A DNA stretch of 64,000 nt from Ignavibacteriota bacterium (GCA_016707525.1 JADJHP010000004.1:493487-557486), one strand, 5' to 3'. Counted from the first letter of the stretch, positions 34,692 to 44,593 are shown. Made by a program: numbers and translations. The notes: generated by a model from the letters alone, not told the origin.

Positions 34692-35429
34692 ATGACGAAT
34701 GTTCTGACCGGCCGCAAGCCGGTGCTTGAGGCCCTCAGGGCAGGGCGGGCGCTGGACAAGGTCCTGGTGCTGCGCGGGACCCATGGCAGCACGATCGATG
34801 AGATCCGGCGGCTTGCAGAACAGCGCGGCATCACCGTGCAGGATTCCGAGAAACAGCACTTCCGGGAATTCTCACCCGAAGCCCTCACCCAGGGCGTGAT
34901 CGCCTTTGCGCCCGAAAAGAAAGCCGCCGAGCTCGAGGATATCCTCACCGCCATCCGCGAGCGCGGCGAGACCGGTTTCCTTCTTATCCTGGACCAGATC
35001 GAGGACCCGCAGAACCTCGGTGCACTCATCCGTACGGCGGAGTGCGCGGGCGTCCACGGGGCCATCATCCCCCGGCATCACGCAGCCCCGATCAACCCCA
35101 CGGTCGTCAAGGCGTCAGCCGGCGCCACCGAGCACCTCCCCATCGCCGAGGTCACCAACCTCGTCAACGCGATCGAGGAACTCAAGCAGGCAGGGTTCTG
35201 GGTGATAGGGTTGGCGGGTGACGGCGACAAGACGTATGCCCAGGTGGACTACACCGTCCCGGTCGCGTTCGTGGTGGGCAATGAAGGGCGCGGGATCCGC
35301 CGGCTCGTGAAGGAGCACTGCGATCATCTCGTGCGCATCCCCCTGTTCGGGAAGGTCGAATCACTGAACGCCTCGGTGGCCGGTGCGCTCGGCATGTTCG
35401 AAGTGGTGCGACAGCGCGAGCGGCGCTGA
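34692..35429 (+). CDS. rlmB: 23S rRNA (guanosine2251-2'-O)-methyltransferase RlmB
   Basis: SpoU-family methyltransferase of 245 residues, acting on the ribose of G2251 in the P-loop of 23S rRNA. An N-terminal substrate-binding domain (TGRKPVLEALRAG) is followed by the knotted SPOUT domain with the three motifs: DQIEDPQNLGALIRTAECAG, FVVGNEGRGIRRLV and IPLFGKVESLNASVAGAL. It converges with the NtrC-type gene, with one base between the stop codons. Confidence 0.95.
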   Translation: MTNVLTGRKPVLEALRAGRALDKVLVLRGTHGSTIDEIRRLAEQRGITVQDSEKQHFREFSPEALTQGVIAFAPEKKAAELEDILTAIRERGETGFLLILDQIEDPQNLGALIRTAECAGVHGAIIPRHHAAPINPTVVKASAGATEHLPIAEVTNLVNAIEELKQAGFWVIGLAGDGDKTYAQVDYTVPVAFVVGNEGRGIRRLVKEHCDHLVRIPLFGKVESLNASVAGALGMFEVVRQRERR

Positions 35430-35430
35430 C

Positions 35431-36768
35431 CTACTCCCGTTCCAGCCCGAACTTCTTCATCTTGTTGTACAGATGGCTCCGCTGGATCTCCAATGCATCC
35501 GCCGTCTTGCTCACATTCCATTCGTGCACTTCCAACTGCTTCTTGATGAACGCCGCCTCGGCCTTATCCTTGAATTCCTGAAATGTGAGATTCTGCGCCA
35601 GGAGATCCTCCACCATCCCTCCGGCACGCGCCGCCTCCTGAAAGACCTCGATACGCGCGATCTCGTCACCCGGGGTCATGATCACCAGCCGTTCCACCGT
35701 GTTCCGGAGCTCCCGCACATTGCCACCCCACGGCATACCCTGCAGGGTGCGGAGCACATCATCCGTGAACCGCTTCGGCGCCATGCCGTTCTGCGCGCAC
35801 ACGTCGGCGGCGAAGGAAGCCGCCAGCAGCGGGATATCCTCGCGCCGCTCCCGCAACGCCGGCACCCGGATCGGGATCACGTTCAGGCGGTGATAGAGGT
35901 CCTCGCGGAACGCGCTGGCCCTCACGGCCTCCGGCAGATTCTTGTTCGTTGCTGCGAAGACGCGCACATCGACCTTGATCTGGCGTGAACCGCCGACCCG
36001 TTCGATGTGCCCTTCCTCCAGCGCACGCAGCACCTTGGCCTGCGCGGTGAGACTCATGTCGCCGATCTCATCCAGAAAGATCGTGCCGCCATCCGCAAGT
36101 TCGAATTTTCCGATACGCGTGCCCGTGGCCCCGGTGAACGCACCCTTCTCGTGGCCGAACAGTTCCGATTCGATCAACTCGTTCGGAATGGCCGCACAGT
36201 TCACTTCGATCAGTGCCCTGGCCGCCCGCTTGCTGAGGCGGTGCAGTGCGCGGGCGACGAGTTCCTTCCCGGAACCGTTCTCGCCCGTGACCAGCACCCG
36301 GGCTTCCGTGGGTGCCACGCGCTCGATGAGCGCGAGCATCTCCTTCATGACCGGGGTGTCGCCGATGATGCGGTACTTGCCTTCCACCTGCTCGCGCAGG
36401 CGCTTCACCTCGACCGCATTGCGCGCGACCATGATCAAATGATCCCGGTCGAGCGGCTTGGTGAGAAAATCGAACACCCCCAGCCTGAGCGCTTCCACGG
36501 CGGTATCGACCGTCGCATGCCCCGAGATCATGATCACCGGCAACGAAGGGTGTTCCGACCTCAGCGTATCAAGGACACGCATGCCGTCCATGCCCGGCAT
36601 CTTGATGTCCAGGAACACCAGGTCGATGCCACCCGCCGCGACGCGCGTCAGGGCCGACGGTCCATCGGCCGCTTCCACCACGGCGAACTTCTCATACTCG
36701 AGCGTCATCCGGATGGTCTCGCGGATGGTCGCTTCATCGTCAACGATCAGCACCGTCTTCATGGTCAT
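35431..36768 (-). CDS. NtrC-family sigma-54-dependent response regulator
   Basis: A 445-residue activator: receiver domain (1-120, phospho-site D54 in FLDIKMPG), AAA+ domain (about 140-375) with Walker A GENGSGKE, the sigma-54 contact loop GAFTGA and Walker B GGTIFLDEIGDM, then a Fis-type DNA-binding helix-turn-helix at the end (KTADALEIQRSHLYNKMKKFG). It is the last gene of the guaB-led cluster and overlaps the unknown protein gene by 4 bases. Its partner kinase is not in the window. Confidence 0.95.
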   Translation of the reverse strand: MTMKTVLIVDDEATIRETIRMTLEYEKFAVVEAADGPSALTRVAAGGIDLVFLDIKMPGMDGMRVLDTLRSEHPSLPVIMISGHATVDTAVEALRLGVFDFLTKPLDRDHLIMVARNAVEVKRLREQVEGKYRIIGDTPVMKEMLALIERVAPTEARVLVTGENGSGKELVARALHRLSKRAARALIEVNCAAIPNELIESELFGHEKGAFTGATGTRIGKFELADGGTIFLDEIGDMSLTAQAKVLRALEEGHIERVGGSRQIKVDVRVFAATNKNLPEAVRASAFREDLYHRLNVIPIRVPALRERREDIPLLAASFAADVCAQNGMAPKRFTDDVLRTLQGMPWGGNVRELRNTVERLVIMTPGDEIARIEVFQEAARAGGMVEDLLAQNLTFQEFKDKAEAAFIKKQLEVHEWNVSKTADALEIQRSHLYNKMKKFGLERE

Positions 36769-37553
36769 TCTTCCTCGTGCACCTGCATGGTATCGATATG
36801 CGGGACGGACAATGCGGTCTGCATGTACAGGGACGGGAGCACGGCGCGGTCGCGCAGGAACGCCAGGCCGAACATCCCGCCCCTGCTATTGGCCTCCAGA
36901 TCCCGTCCCTCCAGCGTCCCCTCCACGATGAACCTGTCCTCGCCCCACTCAATGAATGTACCTACACGGTCGACAGTCGTGTGCGAGCCGGTCAGAACGG
37001 CAACAAGTGCCGAACCGAAAAAATGCTGGAGCTTGTCGCGGTCGCCCCAGGCCGGGCTGTCCGGATACAGGCGGAGCGGCAGGGCCACATGCCGCCGTGC
37101 GAATTCTTCGGGGAACTCCGACGTCAGCGGGAACCAGAGCAGCGGGCCGAGGAATGGTATCCGTACGCCGAATTTCTGGTGATCCAGCACCGCAAGGGTG
37201 ACGATCACCAGGGTCGCATACGGGTTGTTCCACGACATCCGCAGAGCACGGCGAAACAGGACATCCACGGCGGCAACGTCGCCCCGCGCCCGGCGTATCT
37301 CACGGTACTCGTCGCTCACCACATACTCTTTGAGGAGATAGCCATCCTGCAACACCTTCGGCAGGAGGAACATCGCAAGGGCTTCCTGAAGCGGATGCAC
37401 CTCTTCCACCGGCGCGATCCCCGGACAGGCAGGCACGGCCCCCGCCAGGGAGTCCACCTGCGCATGGGCCCGGACGTGCAACACCGCTGCCACCAGCAGG
37501 ATACTCCCCCATCGGCCGGCGGACACGCTCCGATACCGTGAGGGAGTGCTCAA
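36765..37553 (-). CDS. Exported protein of unknown function
   Basis: A 262-residue protein with an N-terminal signal sequence (about 14-32, GSILLVAAVLHVRAHAQ). Conserved-looking stretches are DKLQHFFGSALVAVL near 175 and GEDRFIVEGTLEGRDLEAN near 210, reminiscent of periplasmic or outer-membrane DUF2279-type proteins, but I cannot assign it. It overlaps meaB and the NtrC-type regulator by 4 bases each, so it is translated with both. Confidence 0.75.
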   Translation of the reverse strand: MSTPSRYRSVSAGRWGSILLVAAVLHVRAHAQVDSLAGAVPACPGIAPVEEVHPLQEALAMFLLPKVLQDGYLLKEYVVSDEYREIRRARGDVAAVDVLFRRALRMSWNNPYATLVIVTLAVLDHQKFGVRIPFLGPLLWFPLTSEFPEEFARRHVALPLRLYPDSPAWGDRDKLQHFFGSALVAVLTGSHTTVDRVGTFIEWGEDRFIVEGTLEGRDLEANSRGGMFGLAFLRDRAVLPSLYMQTALSVPHIDTMQVHEEE

Positions 37554-38497
37554 GAATCCGGCCCGATGCTATCGATGAGCGTGTGGGCCACGTCAAAGGG
37601 AGTGCATTCACCACGAAGCACGGCTTCCACCGATGACTCCAGCTGTGCCCTCCGTTCGGGCGTCCACAACTGTCGCCGCACCCTGCTCACCACGATATCT
37701 GCGATGCGTGTCTCCATCCGTTCGCGGCGTCTGCGGACCATCCCTCCCTCCGCCTCCATGCGCTCCCGGAAGGTGCCGATGGCGTCGACCACCTCATCCA
37801 CACCTTTCCCTTCAGAGGCAACGGTGCGCACAACATCGGGCGGGGGCAGGGTGGATTGCCGGAACATCAGTGTTGAACTCAATGCCTGGATCGCCTGCTC
37901 CGCACCGGGGCGGTCGGACTTGTTCATGACGAAGAGGTCGGCGATCTCCATCAACCCGGCCTTCATGGCCTGAACGGCATCGCCGGATTCAGGGACGAGG
38001 ACCACGACGGTCACATCCGCCGCGCGTGCGATGTCGAGCTCCGATTGCCCTACCCCGACCGTTTCCAGCAGGATGATATCCATCCCGGAGGCATCCAGGA
38101 TGTCCGCCGCATCTCCCGCGGCTCTGCTCAATCCACCCGGATTGCCGCGCGATGCCATACTTCTGATGAAGACACCCGTATCCAGTTCAACATCGCCCAT
38201 GCGCACGCGGTCGCCCAGCACGGCACCGCCCGTGAACGGGCTCGTCGGGTCCACCGCAATGATCCCGATCCGTTTTCCTTCGCGCCGGTACGCCGCCGCC
38301 AGCCTCGTCGTCAGCGTGCTCTTGCCTGCACCGGGCGGACCGGTGATACCGATCCGGCACGCCGTACCGGTGTGGGGAAAGAGGATCCGGAGCAACGGTT
38401 CACCTTCCGGGTCATCGTTCTCCACGAGCGAGATGGCCCGCGCGATGCTGATCCGGTTCCCTGCGAGGATGCCGGCTGTGTCAGCGCGCCGGGCCAC
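37550..38497 (-). CDS. meaB: MeaB/ArgK-type G3E GTPase
   Basis: GTPase chaperone that guards and repairs methylmalonyl-CoA mutase by gating B12 cofactor loading. The 315 residues include Walker A GPPGAGKS, AVDPTSPFTGGAVLGDR, FIRSMASRGNPGGLS, LETVGVGQSE and the base-recognition NKSD. The C-terminal dimerisation arm is present. No methylmalonyl-CoA mutase lies in the window, so its client is encoded elsewhere. The 3' end of the upstream epimerase gene overlaps its start by 17 bases. Confidence 0.93.
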   Translation of the reverse strand: MARRADTAGILAGNRISIARAISLVENDDPEGEPLLRILFPHTGTACRIGITGPPGAGKSTLTTRLAAAYRREGKRIGIIAVDPTSPFTGGAVLGDRVRMGDVELDTGVFIRSMASRGNPGGLSRAAGDAADILDASGMDIILLETVGVGQSELDIARAADVTVVVLVPESGDAVQAMKAGLMEIADLFVMNKSDRPGAEQAIQALSSTLMFRQSTLPPPDVVRTVASEGKGVDEVVDAIGTFRERMEAEGGMVRRRRERMETRIADIVVSRVRRQLWTPERRAQLESSVEAVLRGECTPFDVAHTLIDSIGPDS

Positions 38498-39425
38498 CGG
38501 CCTTCAATGCGTTCCGGAAATGGTCCACTGTGCGGGCAAGGCCTTCTTCGAGCGTCACGGAGGGGGTCCAGCCGAGTTCCTTCTTGATGCGCTCATGCGA
38601 CAGCACACTGCGGAGCTGCTCGCCCTTTTTCGCCTCACCGTGCTGCTCGGGGCAGGTGCTGCCCACAGCGTCGCGGATCACGCGGAAGAGATGATTCACA
38701 TCGGTCTCGCGCCCCGTGCCGACATTGTAGATATGGAAGCCGGTCTTGCCGACGGCGGCCACATTGGCGCGCACGACGTCGCCGACGAACACGTAGTCGC
38801 GCGTCTGCTTCCCTTCGCCGTTGATCACCGGTTCCTGGCCTGCGAACATGCGGTTGGCGAAGATCGCCACGACCCCCGCCTCCCCTTCAGGGTTCTGCCG
38901 GGGGCCATAGATGTTCGCGTAGCGCAGGCAGACGGCGTTCAGTCCGAAGACCGCGTAGTAATAGAAGAGGTACTGTTCGGTGGTCAGCTTCGCGACCCCG
39001 TACGGCGAGATGGGCCGCGTGGGGTGTGTCTCGTCCGCCGGAAAGAAGTCCTGTTCACCATAGATCGCGCCGCCGCTGGAGGCGAACACCACATGCTTCA
39101 CGCCGGTGCGGACGCATTCCTGGAGAAGGGTGAGGACACCCAGGACATTGACCGATGCATCGTAGACAGGATCGGCGACCGATTTCCGGACGTCCATCTG
39201 CGCCGCGTGATGGCTCATGAGATCGAAGGAGGTGGACGAGAAGAGCTTGTTCATGGCCGCCGCATCGCGGATGTCGGCTTCCACGAATGTGGCCTCCCGG
39301 GGGATGTTCACCTTCCGCCCGGTCGAGAGGTTATCGACGATCGTGACCGCGTGTCCTGCCGCCAGATAGGCCTCGGCGATCTGCGAAGCGATGAACCCTG
39401 CGCCGCCGGTAATGAGGATCTTCAT
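38481..39425 (-). CDS. NAD-dependent sugar epimerase/dehydratase (UDP-glucose 4-epimerase-like)
   Basis: Short-chain dehydrogenase/reductase of 314 residues. NAD-binding GGAGFIA lies at 7-13, DNLSTGR follows the second strand, and the catalytic pair is YGVAK. GRETDVNHLF and the C-terminal sugar-binding part fit GalE-like 4-epimerases. MKILITGG at 39425 is the start; the longer frame to 39590 runs through purD. Together with the glycosyltransferase at 40742 it suggests surface glycan synthesis. Confidence 0.92.
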   Translation of the reverse strand: MKILITGGAGFIASQIAEAYLAAGHAVTIVDNLSTGRKVNIPREATFVEADIRDAAAMNKLFSSTSFDLMSHHAAQMDVRKSVADPVYDASVNVLGVLTLLQECVRTGVKHVVFASSGGAIYGEQDFFPADETHPTRPISPYGVAKLTTEQYLFYYYAVFGLNAVCLRYANIYGPRQNPEGEAGVVAIFANRMFAGQEPVINGEGKQTRDYVFVGDVVRANVAAVGKTGFHIYNVGTGRETDVNHLFRVIRDAVGSTCPEQHGEAKKGEQLRSVLSHERIKKELGWTPSVTLEEGLARTVDHFRNALKAGGPAR

Positions 39426-39438
39426 GATCAGGTACCTG

Positions 39439-40740
39439 TTAGTGTCGTGAGCGAAGTGCGCGATGACCGATGTCGCGCCGGTAGTGCATCCGGTCGAAAT
39501 GGATCTGTTTGACTGCGTCGTAACACCGTGCGAGAGTTGCGGCGAATCCTCCCGACCGGTCCATCGCCGTGACGCCGAGAACACGGCCACCGGCGGTCAC
39601 GATACCCTCTCCCGTCCGCCGCGTGCCGGCATGGAATGCCACCACATCCTCCATGTCCTTCACTGCATCGAGGCCTGTGATCAGATCGCCCGACTCATAG
39701 TGATCCGGGTAGCCGCCGGCAGCGAGCACAACGCAGGCCGCCGTCGCGGGATCATCCGGGCGCCAGGAGGGAAAAGCCGATGGCTCGATCGTTCCGGCTG
39801 ACGCTTCATACAGCAGACGGGCAAGGTCGCCACGGAAGAGCGGAAGGACCACCTGCGTCTCGGGATCACCGAACCGGCAGTTGTATTCGATCACGCGCGG
39901 ACCCTGCGTGGTGAGCATCAGCCCGATGTACAGGCATCCGGTGTACGGCCGGCCTTCCGCCGCCATGCCGGCGAGCGTGGGGCGCAGGACCTTCTCCTCG
40001 ACGGTGCGCATCACGTCGGCGGTCACCACCGGAGCGGGCGCATACGCACCCATTCCACCGGTATTCTTGCCGGCATCCCCGTCCAGCACCCTCTTATGGT
40101 CCTGGGCAGGAGCAAGGAGGACATAGGATGTGCCGTCCGTGATCGCAAAGACCGAGGCCTCTTCACCTTCGAGGAATTCCTCGATCACCACACGCGTCCC
40201 GGCCGCACCGAAGCTCGTGCCATCCAGCATCGTCTCGAGTTCCGCTGCAGCATCTTCTTCGCGCGTACAGATCACCACGCCTTTCCCCGCGGCCAGGCCG
40301 TCGGCCTTGAGCACAACGGGCAACGTGAATGACTCCAGTGTACGTCGCGCGTGCTCACGGTCCTGATGCGAGACCACCACGTGCCGCGCGGTGGGTATCG
40401 CATGGCGGTCCATGAACGCTTTTGCGAATGCCTTGCTCCACTCGAGCTCCGCCGCACCTTGCGTGGGGCCAAAGATCGCGAGGCCATCCAGCCGGAACCG
40501 GTCCACGATGCCGCGTGCAAGCGGGACCTCGGGGCCCACAATGGTGAGGTCGACGCGCTCGCGCTCTGCCAGGGCCTTCAACTCGGCGATGTCATCGACG
40601 CGCACCGGCACCACCTCGGCCAGGTCTTCGATGCCCGGGTTCCCGGGTGCACAGATGATCCGGCGCACGCCGGGAGCCCTGCGCAGGGCCCAGACCAGCG
40701 CATGTTCACGGCCACCCGACCCGATCACGAGGACATTCAT
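39439..40740 (-). CDS. purD: Phosphoribosylamine-glycine ligase (GAR synthetase)
   Basis: Second step of purine synthesis: ATP-dependent joining of glycine to phosphoribosylamine. The 433 residues show MNVLVIGSGGREHALVW at the start, the ATP-grasp domain with LKADGLAAGKGV, APAQDHKR, GGMGAYAPAP and the metal site YNCRFGDPETQ. The ATG at 40740 is chosen because it follows the glycosyltransferase stop by one base. guaB lies in the same run of genes and purB at 26241. Confidence 0.96.
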   Translation of the reverse strand: MNVLVIGSGGREHALVWALRRAPGVRRIICAPGNPGIEDLAEVVPVRVDDIAELKALAERERVDLTIVGPEVPLARGIVDRFRLDGLAIFGPTQGAAELEWSKAFAKAFMDRHAIPTARHVVVSHQDREHARRTLESFTLPVVLKADGLAAGKGVVICTREEDAAAELETMLDGTSFGAAGTRVVIEEFLEGEEASVFAITDGTSYVLLAPAQDHKRVLDGDAGKNTGGMGAYAPAPVVTADVMRTVEEKVLRPTLAGMAAEGRPYTGCLYIGLMLTTQGPRVIEYNCRFGDPETQVVLPLFRGDLARLLYEASAGTIEPSAFPSWRPDDPATAACVVLAAGGYPDHYESGDLITGLDAVKDMEDVVAFHAGTRRTGEGIVTAGGRVLGVTAMDRSGGFAATLARCYDAVKQIHFDRMHYRRDIGHRALRSRH

Positions 40741-40741
40741 G

Positions 40742-42037
40742 TCACGGCTCCCGTAGTGCTTCAAATGACTTCACCAGCGCGCCGGTCAGCGCGACGCGGC
40801 TGTACTTCTGCACCACCGGCTCCGGCGGACCCTGGAGTGTGTGATGTTCCCATTGTGCATACATGTCTTCGATGGCTTTCCGGATCCCTGCGACGTCATC
40901 CGGCCGGACTACCCACCCTCCGGCCTCTTCAACCGTCGCACTGATGAATCCTTCCGGGGCGCACGCAAGGACCGGCTTGCGCGCACCGATGTACTCGTAC
41001 ACCTTGCCCGGTGAGCCCCGGTCATCACCCACGATCATCCAGAGAGCGTCGGAGGACATGAGCTCGCGCGTGCATTCGGTGTGCGGCAGGTACCCCAGGG
41101 GTGTCACGCTATCCTGGAGCCCGAGCTTGTTCACAAGCTTCGTGTTCTCTTCACGGAAGTGCCCGACGAAGACGGCTTCGATGCGGCCGCGGAGCTTCGG
41201 ACGGTCCTTGAAGAGGTCCTGCAAGGCGCGGAGAAAGTAGTCGGGCTTCCGGTCTTCCCAGAAGACGCCGGCGTATGTGATCCGCATCGCCTGCGCCCGG
41301 CGCGGATGGGCGGTGCCGGGCAGCGCCGCGGCGTGCGTGAAGTCCTCGGGGTCGTATCCCTGCGACAGGATCTCGACGTCGTTGTACGTGAGGAACCGGT
41401 GCCGGCGGAGGATCAGCTCCTTCACGCGGCGGTTCGTGGTGATCACGTGACTGCTCGCGCGGAGCGCGGAGCGTTCGCCGCGCACATTGAGATACTTGTG
41501 CAGTGGCGTAGGATAGAACTTGAACGGATACTCCACCCAGGGATCGCGGTAATCCAGCACCAGCGGGATGTTGAGCTCGCGCTTCAGGTCCCGTCCGATC
41601 AGGAAATCCGTGAAGGGCGGCGCGGTGGCAAAGATCAGGTCGAACGGCTTTTCTTTCGCAAGCCGGAGTCCGTGCGCCACGGCTTTCCTCCGCCATCCGA
41701 TCTTATTGTCGGGAATGAAGAACGTATCGGAGAGACGGCTGAGCATCTTCCTCATCCATTCCTTCGGGAACTTCACTTCAGCGTTCTTCGAAACGAACCG
41801 ACCGGGCCCTGCTGCGCTTGTGCGCTCGATGCGCACATCACGCCCCTCGAGATCGGCGAGGAGGGATTCGTCTGACGCATAGTACCCGCGCGGCTCCACC
41901 GTCAGGACCGTCGGCTGCCAGTTGAATTGCGGCAGGTACTTCACGAATTTGAGGGTGCGTTGCACGCCGCTCAATCCCATCGGGGGAAAATAGTAGGCGA
42001 TGACGAGAACGCGGCGTTGCGGGAATTCCGTTGTCAT
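40742..42037 (-). CDS. Glycosyltransferase, GT4-like
   Basis: A 431-residue predicted GT-B enzyme. The N-terminal domain begins AYYFPPMGLSGVQRTLKFVK, typical of group 1/GT4 transferases of surface polysaccharides. The C-terminal domain holds GYLPHTECTRELMSSDALWM and ends in the donor-side region KVYEYIGARKPVLACAPEG. It has no membrane segment and is probably a peripheral membrane enzyme. Donor and acceptor are unknown; the adjacent epimerase may supply the sugar nucleotide. Confidence 0.88.
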   Translation of the reverse strand: MTTEFPQRRVLVIAYYFPPMGLSGVQRTLKFVKYLPQFNWQPTVLTVEPRGYYASDESLLADLEGRDVRIERTSAAGPGRFVSKNAEVKFPKEWMRKMLSRLSDTFFIPDNKIGWRRKAVAHGLRLAKEKPFDLIFATAPPFTDFLIGRDLKRELNIPLVLDYRDPWVEYPFKFYPTPLHKYLNVRGERSALRASSHVITTNRRVKELILRRHRFLTYNDVEILSQGYDPEDFTHAAALPGTAHPRRAQAMRITYAGVFWEDRKPDYFLRALQDLFKDRPKLRGRIEAVFVGHFREENTKLVNKLGLQDSVTPLGYLPHTECTRELMSSDALWMIVGDDRGSPGKVYEYIGARKPVLACAPEGFISATVEEAGGWVVRPDDVAGIRKAIEDMYAQWEHHTLQGPPEPVVQKYSRVALTGALVKSFEALREP

Positions 42038-42038
42038 G

Positions 42039-43115
42039 TCAGAGTACCAGTAGGTCCCGGGGCGCGGCGGTGAGCACCGTGCACCCTGTTGCTGTCAGAA
42101 GTATGTCATCTTCGATGCGCACGCCACCCCATCCCGGCAGGTAGATACCGGGTTCCACCGTCACCACACATCCGGGGACGAGGGTGTCCTTGCTCAGGGC
42201 GGAAACGCGCGGACGTTCGTGAATGTTCAGGCCGAGTCCGTGGCCGAGGGAATGCGAAAAGGCCTCACCATAGCCGGCATCCGTGATCACGGTCCGCGCG
42301 ACAGCATCAAGATCGCGGGCGGCCATGCCGCCATGGGCGGCGTCGAGCGCCGCGGCCTGGGCTTCGCGCACCACAGCGTAGACCTCGCGCACCTTCTTCG
42401 TCGTACGGCCCAGTGCCACCGTGCGGGTGAGATCGGAATGGTATCCCTTCACCGTGCACCCGAAATCCATGGTCACCAGTTCACCGTTCCGCAGGACCCG
42501 GTCGCCTGCGCGCGCATGCGGGAGGGAACCGCGTTCGCCGCTCGCAACGATGGGCTCGAACGCATCCGCATCGGCCCCATGGAGACGGTGGCGATAGGTG
42601 ATCTCCGCGGCAATATCCTTCTCACGCATGCCGGGCCGGATGAGCCCGACGATCTCTTCGAACACCTGGTCGGTGATCCGCATCGCTGCCCGGAGCGCGG
42701 CCAGTTCCGCGGGATCCTTCACATAGAGCAACTGTTCAACGATCCCTGTCGTGGGGATGAACGTGATCCGCGGGAAGGTGCGCCGCAGAACGCGGTACTG
42801 TTGGAACGTGATGTGGTGCGACTCGAAGCCAACGGTCGTGACCCGGGACAGGCAGTGATGTTCGGCGATGGCGTCGAGAAGGGGGCGTTGTGTGATGAAC
42901 CGCCGGGCGGCACGCACCTGCCGCGCCCCCTGGGCCTGATAGCGTGAATCGGTGATGAACGCAGCCGTACGCCGGCCGAAGACGCCGATGCCGTGCGAGC
43001 CTGTGAACCCGAGGAGATACTGCAGGTGGGTCAGCGATGTGACGATCAGCGCGTCAAGGTGTTGCTTCCGGAGGATCGCGCGGAGCCGCGCGACCCTGTC
43101 AGCGTGTCTGCTCAT
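42039..43115 (-). CDS. M24 metallopeptidase (Xaa-Pro aminopeptidase type)
   Basis: Cytoplasmic peptidase of 358 residues with an N-terminal creatinase-like domain (1-130) and a pita-bread catalytic domain. The five expected metal ligands are visible in VTMDFGCTVKG, HSDLTRT, SLGHGLGLNIHE, TVEPGIY and RIEDD. It probably releases N-terminal residues next to proline. MSRHADRV at 43115 is taken as start, since the upstream extension overlaps guaB. The gap to guaB is 8 bases. Confidence 0.93.
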   Translation of the reverse strand: MSRHADRVARLRAILRKQHLDALIVTSLTHLQYLLGFTGSHGIGVFGRRTAAFITDSRYQAQGARQVRAARRFITQRPLLDAIAEHHCLSRVTTVGFESHHITFQQYRVLRRTFPRITFIPTTGIVEQLLYVKDPAELAALRAAMRITDQVFEEIVGLIRPGMREKDIAAEITYRHRLHGADADAFEPIVASGERGSLPHARAGDRVLRNGELVTMDFGCTVKGYHSDLTRTVALGRTTKKVREVYAVVREAQAAALDAAHGGMAARDLDAVARTVITDAGYGEAFSHSLGHGLGLNIHERPRVSALSKDTLVPGCVVTVEPGIYLPGWGGVRIEDDILLTATGCTVLTAAPRDLLVL

Positions 43116-43123
43116 GCGGCAGC

Positions 43124-44593
43124 TCAGCGCGCCCGATAGTTCGGCGCCTCTTTCGTGATGATGATGTCGTGCGGATGGCTCTCCCGCAATCCCGCATCGC
43201 TCATCTTGACGAAGGTCCCCTTCTTCTGGAGCTCGCGCACCGTCCCTGCGCCACAATACCCCATGGCAGCGCGGAGGCCGCCGATCATCTGGTAGACCGT
43301 TTCTCCGAGAGGGCCTTTGTACGGCACGCGCCCTTCGATCCCTTCGGGAACGAGCTTCTGGATGTCGTCCTCCATATCCTGGAAGTACCGGTCCTTGCTC
43401 CCGGCCTTCATCGCTTCGATCGAGCCCATACCGCGGTACAGTTTGAAGCTGCGCCCTTCATACAGCATCTTTTCGCCCGGGCTTTCTTCCACACCCGCGA
43501 AGAGGCCGCCGATCATGACCGCATCCGCACCGGCCGCGATCGCCTTCGGAATGTCGCCGGTCTGCTTGATGCCGCCATCGGCGATGATGGGCGTGCGGGT
43601 CTTTGCCGCCGCCTTTGCGCAATCCATGATGGCCGTGATCTGCGGAACCCCGATGCCGGCAACGACGCGCGTCGTGCAGATCGACCCCGGCCCGATGCCT
43701 ACTTTGATCGCATCGGCGCCGGCGCGGATAAGGTCGCGCGTCGCCTCGGCGGTTCCCACATTCCCGGCGATCAGTTCGAGATCGGGAAAGCGCTTGCGGA
43801 TCGCCTTCACGGTCTCCATCACGCCACGCGAATGGCCGTGCGCCGTATCGACGATGATCACGTCCACGTTCGACTTCACAAGCGCCGCGACGCGCTCGAG
43901 CGTATCGGCACTCACCCCCACCGCGGCTCCGGTACGCAAACGGCCGAGCCCGTCCTTGCAGGCGTTCGGGTGCTTGATCTTCTTCTGGATATCCTTGTAG
44001 GTGATGAGCCCCTTGAGAACCCCGTGGCGGTCCACCACCGGCAGCTTCTCGATCTTGTGCTTGAGCAGGATGTGCTTCGCCTGTTCAAGTTTCGTGCCGA
44101 CCGGTGCGGTGATCAGGTTCTCCTTCGTCATCACGGCGGAGACCTTCTGCCCCTCGTCCAGTTCGAACCGGAGGTCGCGGTTGGTGATGATGCCGATCAG
44201 CCGCAGATTCTCGTCCACCACCGGGATGCCGGAGATCTTGTAGCGTGCCATCAGGACCAGCACATCGCGTACGCGCTGGTCGGCGCGGACGGTGACCGGG
44301 TTCATGATCATGCCGCTTTCGGAGCGCTTCACCCGGTCCACTTCCTCCGCCTGCCGGGCGATGGACATGTTCTTGTGGAGGATGCCGATGCCACCTTCGC
44401 GGGCCATCGCGATCGCCATGTCGGATTCGGTGACGGTATCCATCGCCGCGCTCAGGAGGGGGATATTCAGCGTGATGGTGGGGGTGAGGCGGGAGCGGAC
44501 ATCGACCTCGCGGGGAAGGACGGACGATCGCCCGGGAACCAGGAGGACGTCATCGTAGGTCAGTGCTTCGCCGAGGATCTTGCGTGCAGGCAC
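43124..44593 (-). CDS. guaB: Inosine-5'-monophosphate dehydrogenase
   Basis: Oxidises IMP to XMP, the committed step to GTP. The 489 residues contain the barrel start LTYDDVLLVPG, a tandem CBS (Bateman) domain at about 95-205, the catalytic loop GPGSICTTR with C306, DGGIKQTGDIPKA, and the flap with YRGMGSIEAM. Initiation is GTG with AAGGGAG five bases upstream. It heads a run of eight genes with gaps under 15 bases reaching the NtrC-type regulator at 35431. Confidence 0.97.
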   Translation of the reverse strand: MPARKILGEALTYDDVLLVPGRSSVLPREVDVRSRLTPTITLNIPLLSAAMDTVTESDMAIAMAREGGIGILHKNMSIARQAEEVDRVKRSESGMIMNPVTVRADQRVRDVLVLMARYKISGIPVVDENLRLIGIITNRDLRFELDEGQKVSAVMTKENLITAPVGTKLEQAKHILLKHKIEKLPVVDRHGVLKGLITYKDIQKKIKHPNACKDGLGRLRTGAAVGVSADTLERVAALVKSNVDVIIVDTAHGHSRGVMETVKAIRKRFPDLELIAGNVGTAEATRDLIRAGADAIKVGIGPGSICTTRVVAGIGVPQITAIMDCAKAAAKTRTPIIADGGIKQTGDIPKAIAAGADAVMIGGLFAGVEESPGEKMLYEGRSFKLYRGMGSIEAMKAGSKDRYFQDMEDDIQKLVPEGIEGRVPYKGPLGETVYQMIGGLRAAMGYCGAGTVRELQKKGTFVKMSDAGLRESHPHDIIITKEAPNYRAR

